Shown here piece after piece: positions 20,627 through 32,576 of a stretch of DNA of 64,000 bases. Each line of letters starts with the position of its first letter. Positions within the stretch are counted from its first letter, which is position 1. The position numbers were made by a program, and so were the translations under genes. This DNA comes from Macquaria australasica (Eukaryota; Chordata; Actinopteri; Centrarchiformes; Percichthyidae): NCBI GenBank assembly GCA_005408345.1, contig SEMN01000643.1, positions 62,001-126,000 on the forward strand, written 5' to 3'. Under the pieces are notes generated by a model that was not told where the DNA came from, did not search any database, and saw only the letters and a list, made by a program, of their open reading frames with translations.

Positions 20627-21369
20627 CCCTCCCATTGTGTTCTGGGCAAAATTACAACTTACTTCTGTCATAAATATGATACACTTCATCTGGCTGACGG
20701 CTTTATGTATTCCTCCACAATAGGCATTTGAACTTTGTGATGGCCACTTTCATTGATTTCATTGTTTTATTCAAACTTTACGCATCTGTGGTGTTCCCGG
20801 TAAAAAATGACTGGCCACAGTTAATGAATGTGTGAGACTACATTATGTTCAACCAGCAGGAAAACTTCCCTATACGCCCCCCACACCACACCCAACAACC
20901 CAAAAATGCACAAATGCCATGCCTACATTTGTCTGACACACTCCAAAATGATCATACATTGCCAATCATGCTCATGAACACACACAAATGTATGTTCTTG
21001 TTATTACGAACTATTTCATAACCACAGATTTAACCTAAAACAAATGTTCATTTTTAGATGGTTTCAAAACAGTATCCTGGCTAAACAGATGCCGGTCAGT
21101 GATAATCCCTCAATTTTTCCTCTGGTTGTAACTATAGTCAAAATAACATGTAAATTGTACTTCTTGTACTGACAAACAAGTGGTTTTATTTCAGATAACT
21201 GAGGTCTACACACCATAAATTCCAAAAAATAGCTGTAGAATTAATAATGACTAGGAAATAAGTTGGTTCAAATATGTCACACATCATCTGGTGATAATTG
21301 ATGCTTTGTTTGCTTTGTGAAGAGTTAAAACACCATAATAAGAAACTACGAACAAACACAATACAAGAG
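20627..21369. mobile_element. Second piggyBac-like non-autonomous element
   Basis: TTAA lies at 20623-20626 and 21370-21373. Inside, the left end reads CCCTCCCATTGTGTTC and the inverted right end CTCTTGTATTGTGTTTG, sharing ATTGTGTT and the opening C.CT. The length is 743 bp with no coding capacity. The internal phrase CGGTAAAAAATGACTGGCC resembles subterminal sequence of fish piggyBac-type repeats. The termini are degraded, so this is less certain than the first element. Confidence 0.5.
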
Positions 21370-21373
21370 TTAA

Positions 21374-22401
21374 GTTGAAGCTATTCCATAAAGACAACTT
21401 GGAGGTAACATGATCAGGGTAATTAAAACCTGGCTACAACAGTCAAGATGATCCCTTATCATAATCTCACCATGGCATCATACTGCTCCCTAGTGGACAG
21501 CATATTGGCATTCTTGCAGTGTTGTTACCCTTCTGCCTCTGCCAGGATTGTTAGCTTGCCTTTTATGCTGTTCACCCCTCTCTATTCTCTGTCTCTTGCT
21601 CTATGCTAACAACTGGATCCTGTAGTGGTTTTAAGACTTGTTCCTTATCAACTTGGTTACTGGCTCAACAGTAAAAGTTCATTTGAACAGTAGAGGCTGT
21701 TTCTGCTGCCAAAACTAGACAGAAAATTGCAGATAGTCTAATTGCTTTAAAAGAGGTTTGAAGAATAGAGGAAAACTGAATTCTCTCATGGGCTATCTGA
21801 TATGAATGATGTTTCTAAAAAGTATACGTGCAGGAGCATGTTAGTGTTATTCGACAAATTCTGATAATCTGTAATGCATTTGAGTAATATAAATGTTATC
21901 TAGCAGATCTGTTGTGGACCAGTGTAGTGTGCCAACCAGCCCTGGTCTCCCCTACTCTTAAGTGTGAGGATTTAATGACATTACTGTGTTTTCAAAAATG
22001 GCTCATCTGTTCTTCGGTCATGTCATTTCACTGTATTGTGTTTTACCATACTTGTGAATGCAAGTATGTAGAACAGCCATCCAGCTTATACTCACACACT
22101 GCAGTCCCATCGTTTCCTTTCTTCCCCCTGTAATGTTTCCAACTTCATTTATCAGTTGTTTTTTTTTGTCTTAAATGAGACTATTTCTTTTCACATTACC
22201 GTTCAGTTTCCCCACTGGAATCATTAAGGTTCACCCTATCTTTCAACGTCACTGAACATGCTGCCTCGTTCCATAGAGCTCTACTGCCCCCTGCAGGTAA
22301 ACTATCAGACTTCACTGTACTGTGGTGTAATGTGGATGTATAGGAGCCTAGTTATTATTATATACTACTATTATATACTACCTAGTTATATTATTATATT
22401 C
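21374..22401. other. No gene recognised
   Basis: No domain or repeat boundary found. TATTATATACTA words repeat near 22355-22400. Confidence 0.3.
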
Positions 22402-23621
22402 TTTTTTTACAATTGCTAACTCACATTTCTCTATACCAAGTTCATTAACTCTTCACACAGTCAGCACAACAGAAGTCAATGTGGACTAAACTGTGGATCA
22501 CTTTCCATGCTTCCACACGAAATGCATTCAATGATCACATCTTTCAAATTTCAACTGTTTTCTCACTCAAACTCAACCACCACCAAAACTGTGTATTTAC
22601 ACTCTATTTTGCAAACATTTACATACTATTGTCAAAACTGTTAAATATAAGTTCAAAACAAAACTAAAATAATTAAATAAATATGCATAAACTTCTAATT
22701 GGGACTGAGCGCCTCATTTCATTCCTTGATGACTTCTATGAAAGACTTGTGCCAGGTGAAGAAAAGGGGCAGGTGTTTTGTAATTGTATGGGGTGATGTG
22801 GCGTTTCACCATTCTTTTCCAGTCAGAGTGGTTTACAGCCCAGCCCAGCCCAGGATGGGGTCACTTTTCCTTCCACCTTACTTTCCATTCCTCAAACCCA
22901 CAGAACAGTTCTTGTCCTCAAGGAGGTGGAAAGTTTATCAATGAATGCTGGATGTCTGGACATATCTGCAGAAGATTGCCAAGGATGGATCAGGCATGCA
23001 AAAACATTCTTTCCCAGGTGAATTAGAAGAGAGGACATAAAGTGTGATGCCTGAGAACTGGTGGTCAAGTGCAGAAGACAGGGTTGACTAGCACTGTTGT
23101 ATTTCTATATCTGTAGCTGTCCTATACATATATGTATAGTGAATATATATAATTTTGTATTGCATTACTGGACTTACTTTAGTTTCATTTTGTGCACTTG
23201 GAATAAATGTTTTATTACCAAAAATGGCAAAAAACAAACAAAAAAGCATATTGCAGCATTTCTGATTCGTTTCTGTGACATACTGATAGGTACCTCAGTC
23301 CATGCAATAAAGAAGTGACCTTATTAGGGCCTGCGCACTGATCGGTCTTGCACATGGGTTGTTAAAAGTTTTATATTTTGTTGAATGGCGTATCAGTGGC
23401 ATTGAAATACATTGTCCAAATGCACAGCCGCGTGGACCAGCGTCCGGCCATGATGCAGGAAGATGCAAGGGTGAATTGATTCTGAGATGTGTATGAAGTG
23501 TTTTGGTTGCATTTGTGCATTTTGGATGTGAGATTAACTGTTGTGTTGAGCTGCATGTCGGTGTGAAGAGTTTTGAAAAATTTAACTCGGTATAGAGAAA
23601 TGTGAGTTAGCAATTGTGAAA
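22402..23621 (+). mobile_element. IS630/Tc1-superfamily transposon with degraded transposase
   Basis: The left end (ACAATTGCTAACTCACATTT at 22409) and the inverted right end (23621 inward, TTTTTCACAATTGCTAACTC) match over about 35 bp. Between them, 22700-23080 on the plus strand encodes a DDE_3-type transposase ruin. Readable parts are an LISFLDDFYERLVP-like start, then FVIVWGDVAFHH with the second catalytic acidic residue region, LFLPPY, PTEQF with the final Glu, and DISAEDCQGWIRHAK in another frame. At least two frameshifts are present. AATAAA at about 23203 follows. Termini begin near CAGT on the right, as in Tc1/mariner elements, but the TA duplication is not preserved. Confidence 0.7.
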
Positions 23622-23631
23622 AACTGCAAGC

Positions 23632-23995
23632 TTTTACTTTCTATAGCACAATTCATGCATAAAATGCAACACAGAGTGTTTTACATAAAAGCAAAGAATC
23701 ATAACACTTACAATAAAACAAAAAAACAAAAACAATAAATACAATAAAATAGGATAAAGTTCAATTAAAAAGACAAGATAAAATAATTGTTAGGTAAAAA
23801 CACTTTAGGAGAAAGCAAATGTCTCAAGATTTTGTTGAAGTGTTGAAGTGTCCACAGATTTAGTGTCTCTTACACCCTCAGGCAGACTGTTCCATAGTTT
23901 AGGGTGTAACAAACAAAAGCTGCTTCTCCATGCCTTTCAGTTTTGACCTCAGGATCAGTCAATAGGCTCAAGCCAGAGGATCTAAGGGACCTAGC
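23632..23995 (-). mobile_element. LINE 3' end (L2/CR1-like)
   Basis: On the minus strand, a C-terminal reverse-transcriptase ending is readable (LWNSLPEGVRDTKSVDT...NLETFAF). It is followed by AT-rich 3' sequence ending near the GAGTGTTTTACATAAA-like tail. This LPE...SLKTFLF-type ending is typical of L2/CR1 proteins. Stops interrupt the frame. Confidence 0.55.
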
Positions 23996-24168
23996 AGGCA
24001 ATTATTCTTAGAAGTTTGTTAAACCTGATTTCTGACACAGGCCCAAGTTTAATATTGCTGAGTTTAAACCTGAACTCTGGGTTGGCTAACTCTAAGCTAA
24101 GTTAACCCTGAATAAGGCACGCGCATGAGGATATAAAAAGCCCTCATCAATGGAACGCAGATATCATC

Positions 24169-24248
24169 ATGACAAAAGAAGAAAAAAGAGCTCGATCCTC
24201 CTACTTCTCCCCAGTGAAGTTAGAAATATTAATGAATGCGTATGCAGA

Positions 24249-24252
<4 letters not shown>
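24169..24252 (+). pseudogene. Harbinger-type Myb/SANT-like N-terminal fragment
   Basis: ATG at 24169 opens MTKEEKRARSSYFSPVKLEI followed by LMNAYAEY. This is the start of the Myb/SANT-like DNA-binding protein carried by PIF/Harbinger transposons, where F.......L...Y is conserved. The frame runs directly into a TG microsatellite and is lost. Upstream, 24060-24140 contains TTAAACCTGAACTCTGG-like phrases and a TATAAAA box at 24132, compatible with the 5' end of such an element. No Harbinger nuclease was found. Confidence 0.55.

Positions 24253-24283
<31 letters not shown>
24250..24283. repeat. (TG)n microsatellite
   Basis: Sixteen or so TG units directly after the Myb-like fragment; a shorter TG run lies at 24518-24536. 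Confidence 0.95.
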
Positions 24284-24286
<3 letters not shown>

Positions 24287-25384
24287 CTCAGTGCGCGTGT
24301 TTATTGGGTGCAGCCCAACAGGCACAAAACGTACTTTGCAGCAACTGAAGATGACATAAAACTATAGTTCAAACAGGTAAGGTATAATTTTATTACAAGC
24401 AATTGTGTGTCACAACGACATTTCACAAAACACAACAACATTTCAGATTACGGAAAGGGTGGGACAACACTTCTTGTTTGCCACCAGCAGCGCCAGAATG
24501 ACTTTAAAGTGGGGGTAGGTGTGTGTGTGTGTGTGTTTCAAGCTCAGCCTAGCCTACCGTTATTATACAACTAAAATATGGTAAGAAATGTACTCCCTCT
24601 TCTCATTAGGGTACTCTTTTTTTTTTTTTTAACAGTGTCCCCAAACATGTAGCCTTCTACGGTGGGCACTCTTCTGAGAAACGCTTTGTGCGTTCTTACA
24701 TTAGAAATTATGGACAAGGGGGTGCCGACTCAAAAATTAGAGGGTGTCTGTGTAGGTTAGGGTTACTTAGGGTAAGTCCACAGTACTGAAACAGAGCAGA
24801 GGAGATCGATAGACAGACAGAACAAGTCACTTAGTTCGGTTCGTGGTTGTAAATAGAACTTTCGGCCCTAATTCCATTTCCCTCCATTGTAGCAATCCAC
24901 AGACAGAAGGGAAATGACAGGGAAGTAAAGGGACAGTCAACGAGAGAGAGAGAGAGAACGAGAGAAAGAGCTGCAAACCTGCCAATTTACAAGACGGTGT
25001 ATCATTTTCATAGCAACGACTCTGTGTACGTCCGTTCTAACTACCGGCTTTTTAGGCTTTTTTTTGTAGCTGGATATAATTTGTAGCATCTTAAAATATA
25101 AATGAGGATAGTGATAGTGAGTTACTTGTTACAGTTGCATTTCTAGTATTGATGAAATGACGAAAAAATAAACGAGAGGGTTGAGATGACCAGCTGACTT
25201 TGCTACGTGCTGACTGGTTGTTGAAACAGGTGACGTGCCTTATGTTCTAAAACCAGCCACTGGCAACTTGGCGCCGCCAGCGACTCAGCTTGTCATCAGC
25301 CGGCTTGAGTCGCACTGAGACGGGCCAGATCACACCACTGTGGTAAATATATTTATGTAACCTTAATAAGATCAAGATTATGGA
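24284..25384. other. No gene recognised; GA microsatellite inside
   Basis: It contains a T run at about 24616-24630 and a GA-rich run at 24939-24969. A more GC-rich stretch at 25180-25330 (GGCGCCGCCAGCGACTC) has no attached coding sequence. Confidence 0.35.
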
Positions 25385-25790
25385 AGTTTTGTATACTGAT
25401 CATCAGCTAAATCTATACTAGCAGACATGGATATTATGCAAGCTTGGGCTCTAAGAGTGTGTTTAGGAGCAGTTAGAACTTCCCCAGTGTGTGCACTCCA
25501 GGTTGAAGCAGGTGAAATACCATTGTGGTAACGTTGGAAACAGCTGGAGATAGCCATCCAACAAAAAGGGTGCTGCCGACATGGTGGAAAAAGGAGATTC
25601 TTCCAAAGATTAAGCACAATAGTAAGACTGCTGATGTAACCAGTGAATACTATAGTTATAAGGACTGTAAATTTAAAGACAGTGTTCAGATTTTTACAGA
25701 TGGATCAAAGGATCTGCAAATGAAGCTCAGCACAAGTTCAATCAGGAAGACTATTTTTAGGCCTCATTTCTCTCTCTTATCCAACCAGAT
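25385..25790 (+). mobile_element. I/jockey-like LINE fragment: reverse-transcriptase C terminus into RNase H
   Basis: The plus strand reads MQAWALRVCLGAVRTSPVCA and LQVEAGEIPLW, the thumb region of LINEs that carry an RNase H domain. After a break, VQIFTDGSKD appears, the first RNase H motif with its catalytic Asp. Stops and a frame change separate the two. The order fits an I-type LINE. Confidence 0.65.
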
Positions 25791-26689
25791 TTCCCCATGA
25801 TCTCCATCAGTCAATCATATTGCTGCTGTCAAAACTTTACATCTGTTCTGCTCTCACTTGCTGTCAGCTGTCATTTCAGTGCGCAATCGTTGCGACCCTC
25901 CTCCACCCCATTCACCTCCAGTTCACCATATTCAGTGTCCGGATCGAGCTCATCACAAGTCCACTCCTCATCACATCCAGGTCTTTTGTTAACTTAGGTG
26001 GGTGAGGGATAACCTTATTTGGACTTGTAGTGAAACTCATATGTCCAGCATAGGCTGGCAATACAGTGTTCACTTGTACATTCTCCTTGATCAAGCTTGC
26101 TTCGGCGTAAGACATCTTGGTCTCCTCACTTCTTCACTCACGAGTTAACCAGCTACCTGATTTCCATCACAAATTGGCATCATGAACAGGATTCCAAAAG
26201 AAGGACTGCTAAGTGCAAAGTTTCTTTATTTTGCCTTACCATGTCAGCGTTTGACGGAATCATAAACTGTATGTATTTTTCTGCTATTTGGCTGTGAGCA
26301 TCTAGGGCCTGAATAAGGTGAAAGTGTCATGCAAATCTCTGTGGATGTTCAAATCAAAATAAACAAAGAAATATAAGTTTAAAGTAAGCAGAAAAAAAGA
26401 GAAATCAAATGAGCTAAAAGTGGTTAACTCGGTGTGTTGTACAGATTTTGTATATATTAAAAGGAATTAGGAGTAAGTGCTGAATTCAGTGATGAGTGAA
26501 TTTGGAGAAGACGACTGAGGCTTGTCTTTTTAAAGATCCCACAGCACCACAACTGGGTGTTTTTTTCCGGGGCAACACTGGGTTGCAAATCAAGTAAATA
26601 CAAACAAAGAAAAAGCAACCATTACAGTTATTAAGGACTCAGCAGGGAAGCCTCTCCATGATTCTAAAAGGCATAAATGATATATTTAG
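25791..26689. other. No gene recognised
   Basis: No supported feature. Mixed AT-rich sequence with short frames only. Confidence 0.3.
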
Positions 26690-27213
26690 GAACTTCTACA
26701 GTTATGAATACTGCAACGATCACCCTACTCTTGAAACCTAACAAAGATCCCACTCATCCAGCTAATTATCGTCCTCTATCCCTTCATCCCTTCAACCATC
26801 AAAAATCTAACATTGATTTTATCAACTGACACAGAAAAAGCATTTGACAAGGTTCATTGGAAATTCTTATTTGCAACCTTCGGGTTCGGAGTCATTTATT
26901 AACTGGATAAGGGCACTATACACATCACCAATGGCCACCGTCACTACCAACGGGTTGATTTCACAAAATTTCACTCTACCCAACAGGACCAGGCAAGGAT
27001 GTCCTCTCTCCATCTCTCTTTGCTATATTCATTGAACCTCTAGCAGCTGCAACACGGCAACATTAAAAAAGGTATTGAGACATCCACTACAGAGCACAAA
27101 ATTATTCTTTACACAAATGATTTTGTGTTATTACTCCTTCAGGACCATCACCCATCCCTGCAAGAATGCTTTGTGGTTATAAAATCTTTCTCAGAACTCT
27201 CTAGCAACTCATC

Positions 27214-27535
27214 TGTAGCGACACTCGCTACTGTGGGCCCGTCAACAGACAAACACCACACACTGGATGACGTTCAGGAGCCGTTCGGCCCGTTTATTTG
27301 TTTTGCCCGTTTGTATGTACAATGTCTTTTCCGTTGACGCGGTCCTCTGGCCCAGCTCAGCTTCGTGCCTCTCCTTCCCGACCCCCTCCTCAGGGCTGCC
27401 ACTACTGATATAAGCACACACAGATTGATTAATGCCTTACACCTGTTTTCCCAGGGCTACCTGCCCTGAGCTCCTGGGCCACTCCTCCACTTCTCCCTCT
27501 CTGCAGCCAAGCTCAAACCACGCCCCACCACCACA
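27214..27535 (-). mobile_element. 322-bp solo LTR with TCATC target duplication
   Basis: Termini are TGTAGCGAC at the left and CCACCACCACA at the right, flanked by TCATC on both sides (27209-27213, 27536-27540). Read on the minus strand it has LTR logic: TGTGGTGG start, a CTTATATCAG box, AAATAAACGG as polyadenylation signal, and a CGCTACA end. A gypsy-type element is most likely from the 5-bp duplication. The internal region was lost by LTR-LTR recombination. Confidence 0.85.
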
Positions 27536-28168
27536 TCATCCAATCCCCATAGAGAAAATGTTGAATCCCTCAGGTGCAAGGAAAATCCTATCAAGAATTT
27601 ACCTATTTCAGCAAGTCAGACACCTCTATATCGCTCCCAGCCTCCAAGTGGGAACAAGATTTCTCCATTAGTACTAATGCCAACTTCTGGACCCAAATCT
27701 GTAAATATAACTTCATCAGGTGCAATAACATGAACTTGCAACTCATACAATATGAAGTTATTCATAGAATACACTACACGGGTGAGGAATTACACAAAAT
27801 AGGATTTAATTAATCACAGACACACACAGGTCACAAAATACAGTGGACACTTGCCAGTTGGCACTGCTCACCAATCAGGCACTTCTGGCTCCAAGTTACA
27901 GATCAAGTATCTCGCTACCTGGACTGCGACATCCCTTTATCCCTGGAGGTCTGCATCTTAGGTGACTTATCACCATTACAACTACGCAGCAGTACTTCTA
28001 ATGTCCTCCTCACAGCCCTAATTATTGCCAAGACGACGATCCTTGGAACTGGGTAGTCAAAAAAATAACCTAAATAATCATACAGTGTTAGAATCTTCTA
28101 ATAGATCATACTGTATATCCCTAGTAAAAAATGACCGCCTCCCTCAACCATAAAACAGATGATTTAAA

Positions 28169-28909
28169 CAGTGACGTGCAGTCAGGGGAGGCAGGTGAGG
28201 CAGTGCCTCACATGTTATCATGACAAGTAAAATACTAACAATGATAAGAGAAAATCAATTTCTCCACTTGACTGTTCTATAAATTTGTTTTCTGTATGAT
28301 TTCAACATTTCTATGGTCAAAATCGCTAAATTTACGCATTTCCTGTTTAAATACATGGGAGAAGGGCGAGGTGAGGCAGCGATGAACTGTGCCACACACA
28401 CACTGACTGACGCAGGCAGTTGGCGCATGCCCATTGCTGTCTCTCTTTATATCGCCAATATACATGTTTGCTTACACATGTACTACACATGCTGACGTTC
28501 CACAGTCTGTCTAATATATTTAATGGATGTGTGTGACATATTTAGTTTTTCTGATCGGCCTTAAATGCGCAGTGAAAATGCACAGGGTGAGGCAGAAAGT
28601 ACCGTGCCGCACTGATAGGGGGCAGTGCTGGAGAACAGGTACACGTCGCTGCGTGCTCTTCTTTCTAAAGAAAAAAAACATTTAAATTTTAAAAAATCTA
28701 ATTTGACCTTATATTAAATATTCTTTTGTTTTTCTTGCTATCGTATTGTTGAACAGTGTGGAATTGATTAAAGCATAATTAATAGCTTTTAAAACAACTA
28801 AATGTTTCAATTAAGGTCAAAATTGAAATATAAGCTTCTATTTTGGGTTCATATATTTTTATATCCGACTCCAGAGGAGTCAGTGCCTCACCAGTCATGA
28901 ACCTCACTG
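28169..28909. mobile_element. Non-autonomous hAT element with 8-bp duplication
   Basis: It starts CAGTGACGTGCAG and its inverted end reads CAGTGAGGTTCATG. GATTTAAA stands directly outside at 28161-28168 and 28910-28917. CAGTG ends with a perfect 8-bp duplication are diagnostic of hAT. Subterminal words GAGGCAGTGCCTCAC (left) and CAGTGCCTCACC (right) are related. The 741-bp body has no transposase frame. It sits in the 3' region of the L1 copy. Confidence 0.88.
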
Positions 28910-29224
28910 GATTTAAATATAACCTGGTCCACACTCATCAATAAATTAAGCACCACTATCACCTGATTTCCAATCCACAATGGAATGTTGAATACACACA
29001 CAGCCATGGAATTATCTTACATTATGTTACTACACTGAACGTGTTTTTTATTTCATTCTAATCTCTCCCCTTCCAAATTTTGATTTCCCTTGGTGTTTAG
29101 TTTTTTTTAATATAATATTTATGTTATTTGTATGTGATTTTTGCATCTGTGGTAAGGATGTTGAAGGTGATGATTATCATTATGCTTAGAAATTATACAG
29201 ATTGATATTTTTGATTGCTATCAC

Positions 29225-29763
29225 TGTCAAGGCTGGTGTTAGCAAGGAAACGAGGAACACTGGCAATAGGATCCAAAAGCTGACACCCAAGGCAGAGCTG
29301 ATTCAGTTCAGTGATTTATTATCAAATAAAAAAGGTACAAGGCTTACGGGATGGTGAGGCAGGCAAAGGTCAAAACCAAAAATGCAGTCCAAAAAAGCAA
29401 ACAAGTCTGACAGGGAGCAGGCAAGAATCAAAAGTCCAGTAAAACAAGCAAAGTCCATAACAGGCAGGTAATAGGTACTACAGATGAAACAGATGCAAGA
29501 GAAACAAGACATGTAGCTCAAAGTAACTTAACTCACAATCTGACAGGGAACAAAGGAAGTGAACTGGTATATGTAGACAAGGTTGATAGGGAATGAAGTA
29601 CAGGTGGGGAAGCTCAGGTGACTGCAGGGCTGATGAGAACTGGGAACAGGTGTGTGGATGAGTGGGGTAGTCCGTGATGAAGAAAGGAGGGAAAGTCCGA
29701 GGGCATCTGGTGGACTAGTAAAGAATAGCACTGGGAAAACATAAACACAGACAGACTGTGGCA
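29225..29763 (-). mobile_element. Candidate solo LTR in L1 3' sequence
   Basis: Read on the minus strand it begins TGCCACAGTC and ends CCTTGACA. It has a CATATA box about two thirds in from the right and an AATAAA signal near 29310, and resembles common fish gypsy-type LTR sequence. Flanks (ATCAC and ATTAA) do not form a clear duplication, so the boundaries are uncertain. Confidence 0.4.
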
Positions 29764-31003
29764 ATTAAAGATGTTAACAGACTTAGATGATGAGGACGAT
29801 GAGTTTTATTTTTTATTGTTTTGTTTATGTTTTTTTTCCTATTAATATGATTATTATAATCTGCTTATTTTTATTATTAATATTGATATGAATCTGATAA
29901 TACTCATTTTTATTTACCACCAGATATCTCACACAACAACACAAGCCATCACAATGTCAAACAATAAACTATAGCCTACTGGGATGTGTCCCCCTTCCCC
30001 CAACACACTTACAAACCTACCTACACAGCATTATATACATTATCACACATCTCTTTCATACTGCTTAGCTGTTTCCTTATCTGTTTATGTAGTTATTTAA
30101 TTATGTATTTGTATTAATTTATATTTATTATATGTATTTATGTACTAGTACTGTATGTATTAATTGATTTATCTGTCACTTATTATGAATGCCATTATTG
30201 CTATATTTATCAATATTTTCAATACATATTACTCTTATATGTATTGTTGTGTGTGTATAATTGTTGTGTGTCTCTGCAGTGGGCTACAGCAGCCTTAAGG
30301 CGGGGTCGGCTGGTGAGGGCAAGGATCGAAGTGAGGGAATAAACAGACAAACAAAAGGGATAGAGAGACAAAAAAAAAACAAAAAAAAAAACCCAAAAGG
30401 GAAATAAAACAGGAAAAAACCAACAAACCACAAAACACTTATCACTCTGTCCCGACAGAGCTGGCCAGGTCTAAAAGGGACCATAATGATCTGCATGGAT
30501 CAGCACCCTCCCAAGGGTCAGGTTGCTGCCCTAAGCAGATCTACTAAGTGTGCGGTATGTAACCAACAGGCCTAACTGACCTGACCTCTACCTAGCCCTA
30601 TCAGCCCCCCTGATTCCAATGATGGTGCCTTAGACTGCTACAATACTGATTTGTTATTTGTTTGTTTTTGTTTTCTTTGTTTGTTTTCATTCCCCTTCAT
30701 CATTAATAACGTCATTCCTTAAATCCCTCTTGCTTCTTTTTTCCCCCCTTCTCTCTCTCTTTCTGTTGTAGATGCACGCACACACACACACACACACGTG
30801 CCCCTAACAACTGACCCCAGCAGTGCTAACTGCCTGGCGACATTATAATTTTGTTATTAGTGTGTTGATCTTTGTACTGTTGTTCTTACTTGTTTTGTTT
30901 TGCTTGTTCGTTTTTATTTTAGGATATGTTGGGTAATGTCTACTTCTTTTAATATTGTCTCACTTTATGTCTCTACCCCTCTTCTGTGTTTATGCACTCT
31001 GGC
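29764..31003. other. No gene recognised; CA microsatellite inside
   Basis: AT-rich sequence, possibly more L1 3' sequence, with A runs at 30370-30395 and a (CA)n microsatellite at 30776-30798. Confidence 0.35.
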
Positions 31004-31033
31004 AATAATAATAATAATAATAATAGTAATAAA
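31004..31033. repeat. (ATA)n microsatellite
   Basis: AAT/ATA trinucleotide run. Confidence 0.9.
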
Positions 31034-31535
31034 AGAACTTTTGGAGTTTTTGCATATTAAATATCAAATTGCCACCACTGACGTAGAATAAATAAGAAGA
31101 TTGTGGAGACATTTGATGCAGTTGCAGTGTTGATTGATGTATATGTGTGTGTGTTCAATGTCTTAATGTGTATACTGTAAAGAAGGGTAATAACCAGGAT
31201 CAATGGATATGACTAGGAAAGCTCCTAATCCTATTAGTCGCCCAGAAGAATATCTGACGTGGCTAACATAAGTGTGTACTGTCTACAGCTGTCTAGTACC
31301 TGATGTAAAACAATTGATCATGCAGAAGGTGTTCATCATGGTGTGGGACAGCAATGCAGGAATAAAGAGAGAGGATAATGACCTTTTTTGCTATTCAAAC
31401 TTTCCTGCAAAACTTGCAACCACACATTGCCACTGCTTACAAACTGTCGGTTGCCGATAGGCACAATAAAAAATGGAAGACAACAATAAATAAATAATGG
31501 CGTTACACAGGAACCAACATTACAGAACAACCTGG
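31034..31535. other. No gene recognised
   Basis: This would be the leader region of the gypsy copy that starts at 31538, but no 5' LTR or primer-binding site is identifiable. Confidence 0.35.
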
Positions 31536-31537
31536 CC

Positions 31538-32576
31538 ATGACAGACTCAGCAGAGAATGGTGCGCTTCGTTCTGCTCTCCAGTCTCAGGGGGAGAGACTT
31601 CACGACCATGAGCAGACGTTAATGAGGTTGGTCGGCAGGGTCCAAGAGCTTCACGTCAGACAGGACGCCTTCCAAGCTGCCATGACGGACCAGCTGCGTG
31701 ACCTCAACACCCAGACACAACAGGTGCTCGCCAGTCTCAACCCTCGACCTCCGGTGTTGCCTACTCCACCTGCTCAACCACCTACTGCGGCACCGGTGAG
31801 TCAGCCAGCACTTTGCCCTGAGCCACGGCTCCACAGATTCAGAAGTATGATGGTGACTCTGCTATGTGTCGTTCTTTTCTGACTCTGTGCTCCCTCACCT
31901 TCAAGCTCCAGCCCCTGTCTTATCCCACTGAATGATCCCGGGTGGCCTTGATTGGCCGTGATTACTAACCTCTCAGGGAGAGCATGAGAGTGGGCTACGG
32001 TGGAGTGGGAGAAGCAGTCTGCCATCTGCTATTCAGCTACGGATTTTTCGGAGGCTTGAAAGAGAGTTTTTGACCACAGCACTCCAGGCAGACTGGCAGC
32101 CTGAGGGCTTTTGACACTCCGACAGGGAGGCAGCCGGGCAGCCCACCATGCTATTTGCTTTCACACTCTGGCGGCTGATAGTGAGTGGAACAATAACTCC
32201 TTGTCTGACACTGTCTTGTACAGCCTGTCTGATGACATTAAAGATCAGCTAGCGACACTTGATTTACCTTCCGACTTTGACGCCCTGGTTGCCTTGGCAA
32301 TTAAGATTGATAATCGGCTTCATGAGAGGAGAGAGGACCCCCTCCACCCCCCCAGGTCATTGATGGTGAGCCACCCTACTCAGTTAAGCATCTGCTGGCG
32401 GTCCACTGCAGGGGTCGTGGTCGCCAGTATCTGGTGGACTGGGAGAGATACGGGCCAGAAGAGAGTCTTGGGTTTCGTCTAAGAACATTCTGGACTGGTC
32501 TCTCATCAGGACTTCACCAGCGCCACCTGGACCAACCTGAGACATAAGGAGCTGTCCATGAAGGGGGGGGGGACAC
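31538..32576 (+). mobile_element. Ty3/gypsy chromovirus copy: gag joined to the C-terminal chromodomain, rest of pol deleted
   Basis: ATG at 31538 opens a gag of the Sushi/LDOC1 type: coiled-coil N terminus (HDHEQTLMRLVGRVQELHVR), then a Pro-rich linker. After a frameshift near 31845 come FLTLCSLTFKLQPLSYPTE and the body, ending ALAIKIDNRLHERR at about 32325. The sequence then passes directly into VIDGEPPYSVKHLLAVHCRG and GRQYLVDWERYGPEES, the integrase-linked chromodomain. Protease, reverse transcriptase, RNase H and the integrase core are missing. A G-rich polypurine tract (32562-32572) precedes the 3' LTR start. Confidence 0.85.

Larger units (their letters stand above)
26690..29224 (+). 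mobile_element. L1-like (Swimmer/Tx1-type) LINE, decayed and twice interrupted
   Basis: Positions 26700-26800 read ATITLLLKPNKDPTHPANYR, and 26815-27150 read LSTDTEKAFDKVHW, NRTRQGCPLS and ILYTNDFVLLL, where the usual YADD is YTND. After the solo LTR, 27565-27815 gives a post-RT block (WEQDFSISTNANFWTQICKY...NLQLIQYEVIHRIHYT). Positions 27890-28060 give the C-terminal zinc-knuckle region (CILGDLSPLQLRSS). After the hAT insertion, 28910-29224 looks like 3' untranslated sequence. The endonuclease and template-binding region are absent, so it is 5'-truncated, with several frameshifts. Confidence 0.75.

Noticed and set aside
28313..28495. 60-codon frame inside the hAT element as transposase
   Set aside because: No BED finger or catalytic motif; stops on all sides.
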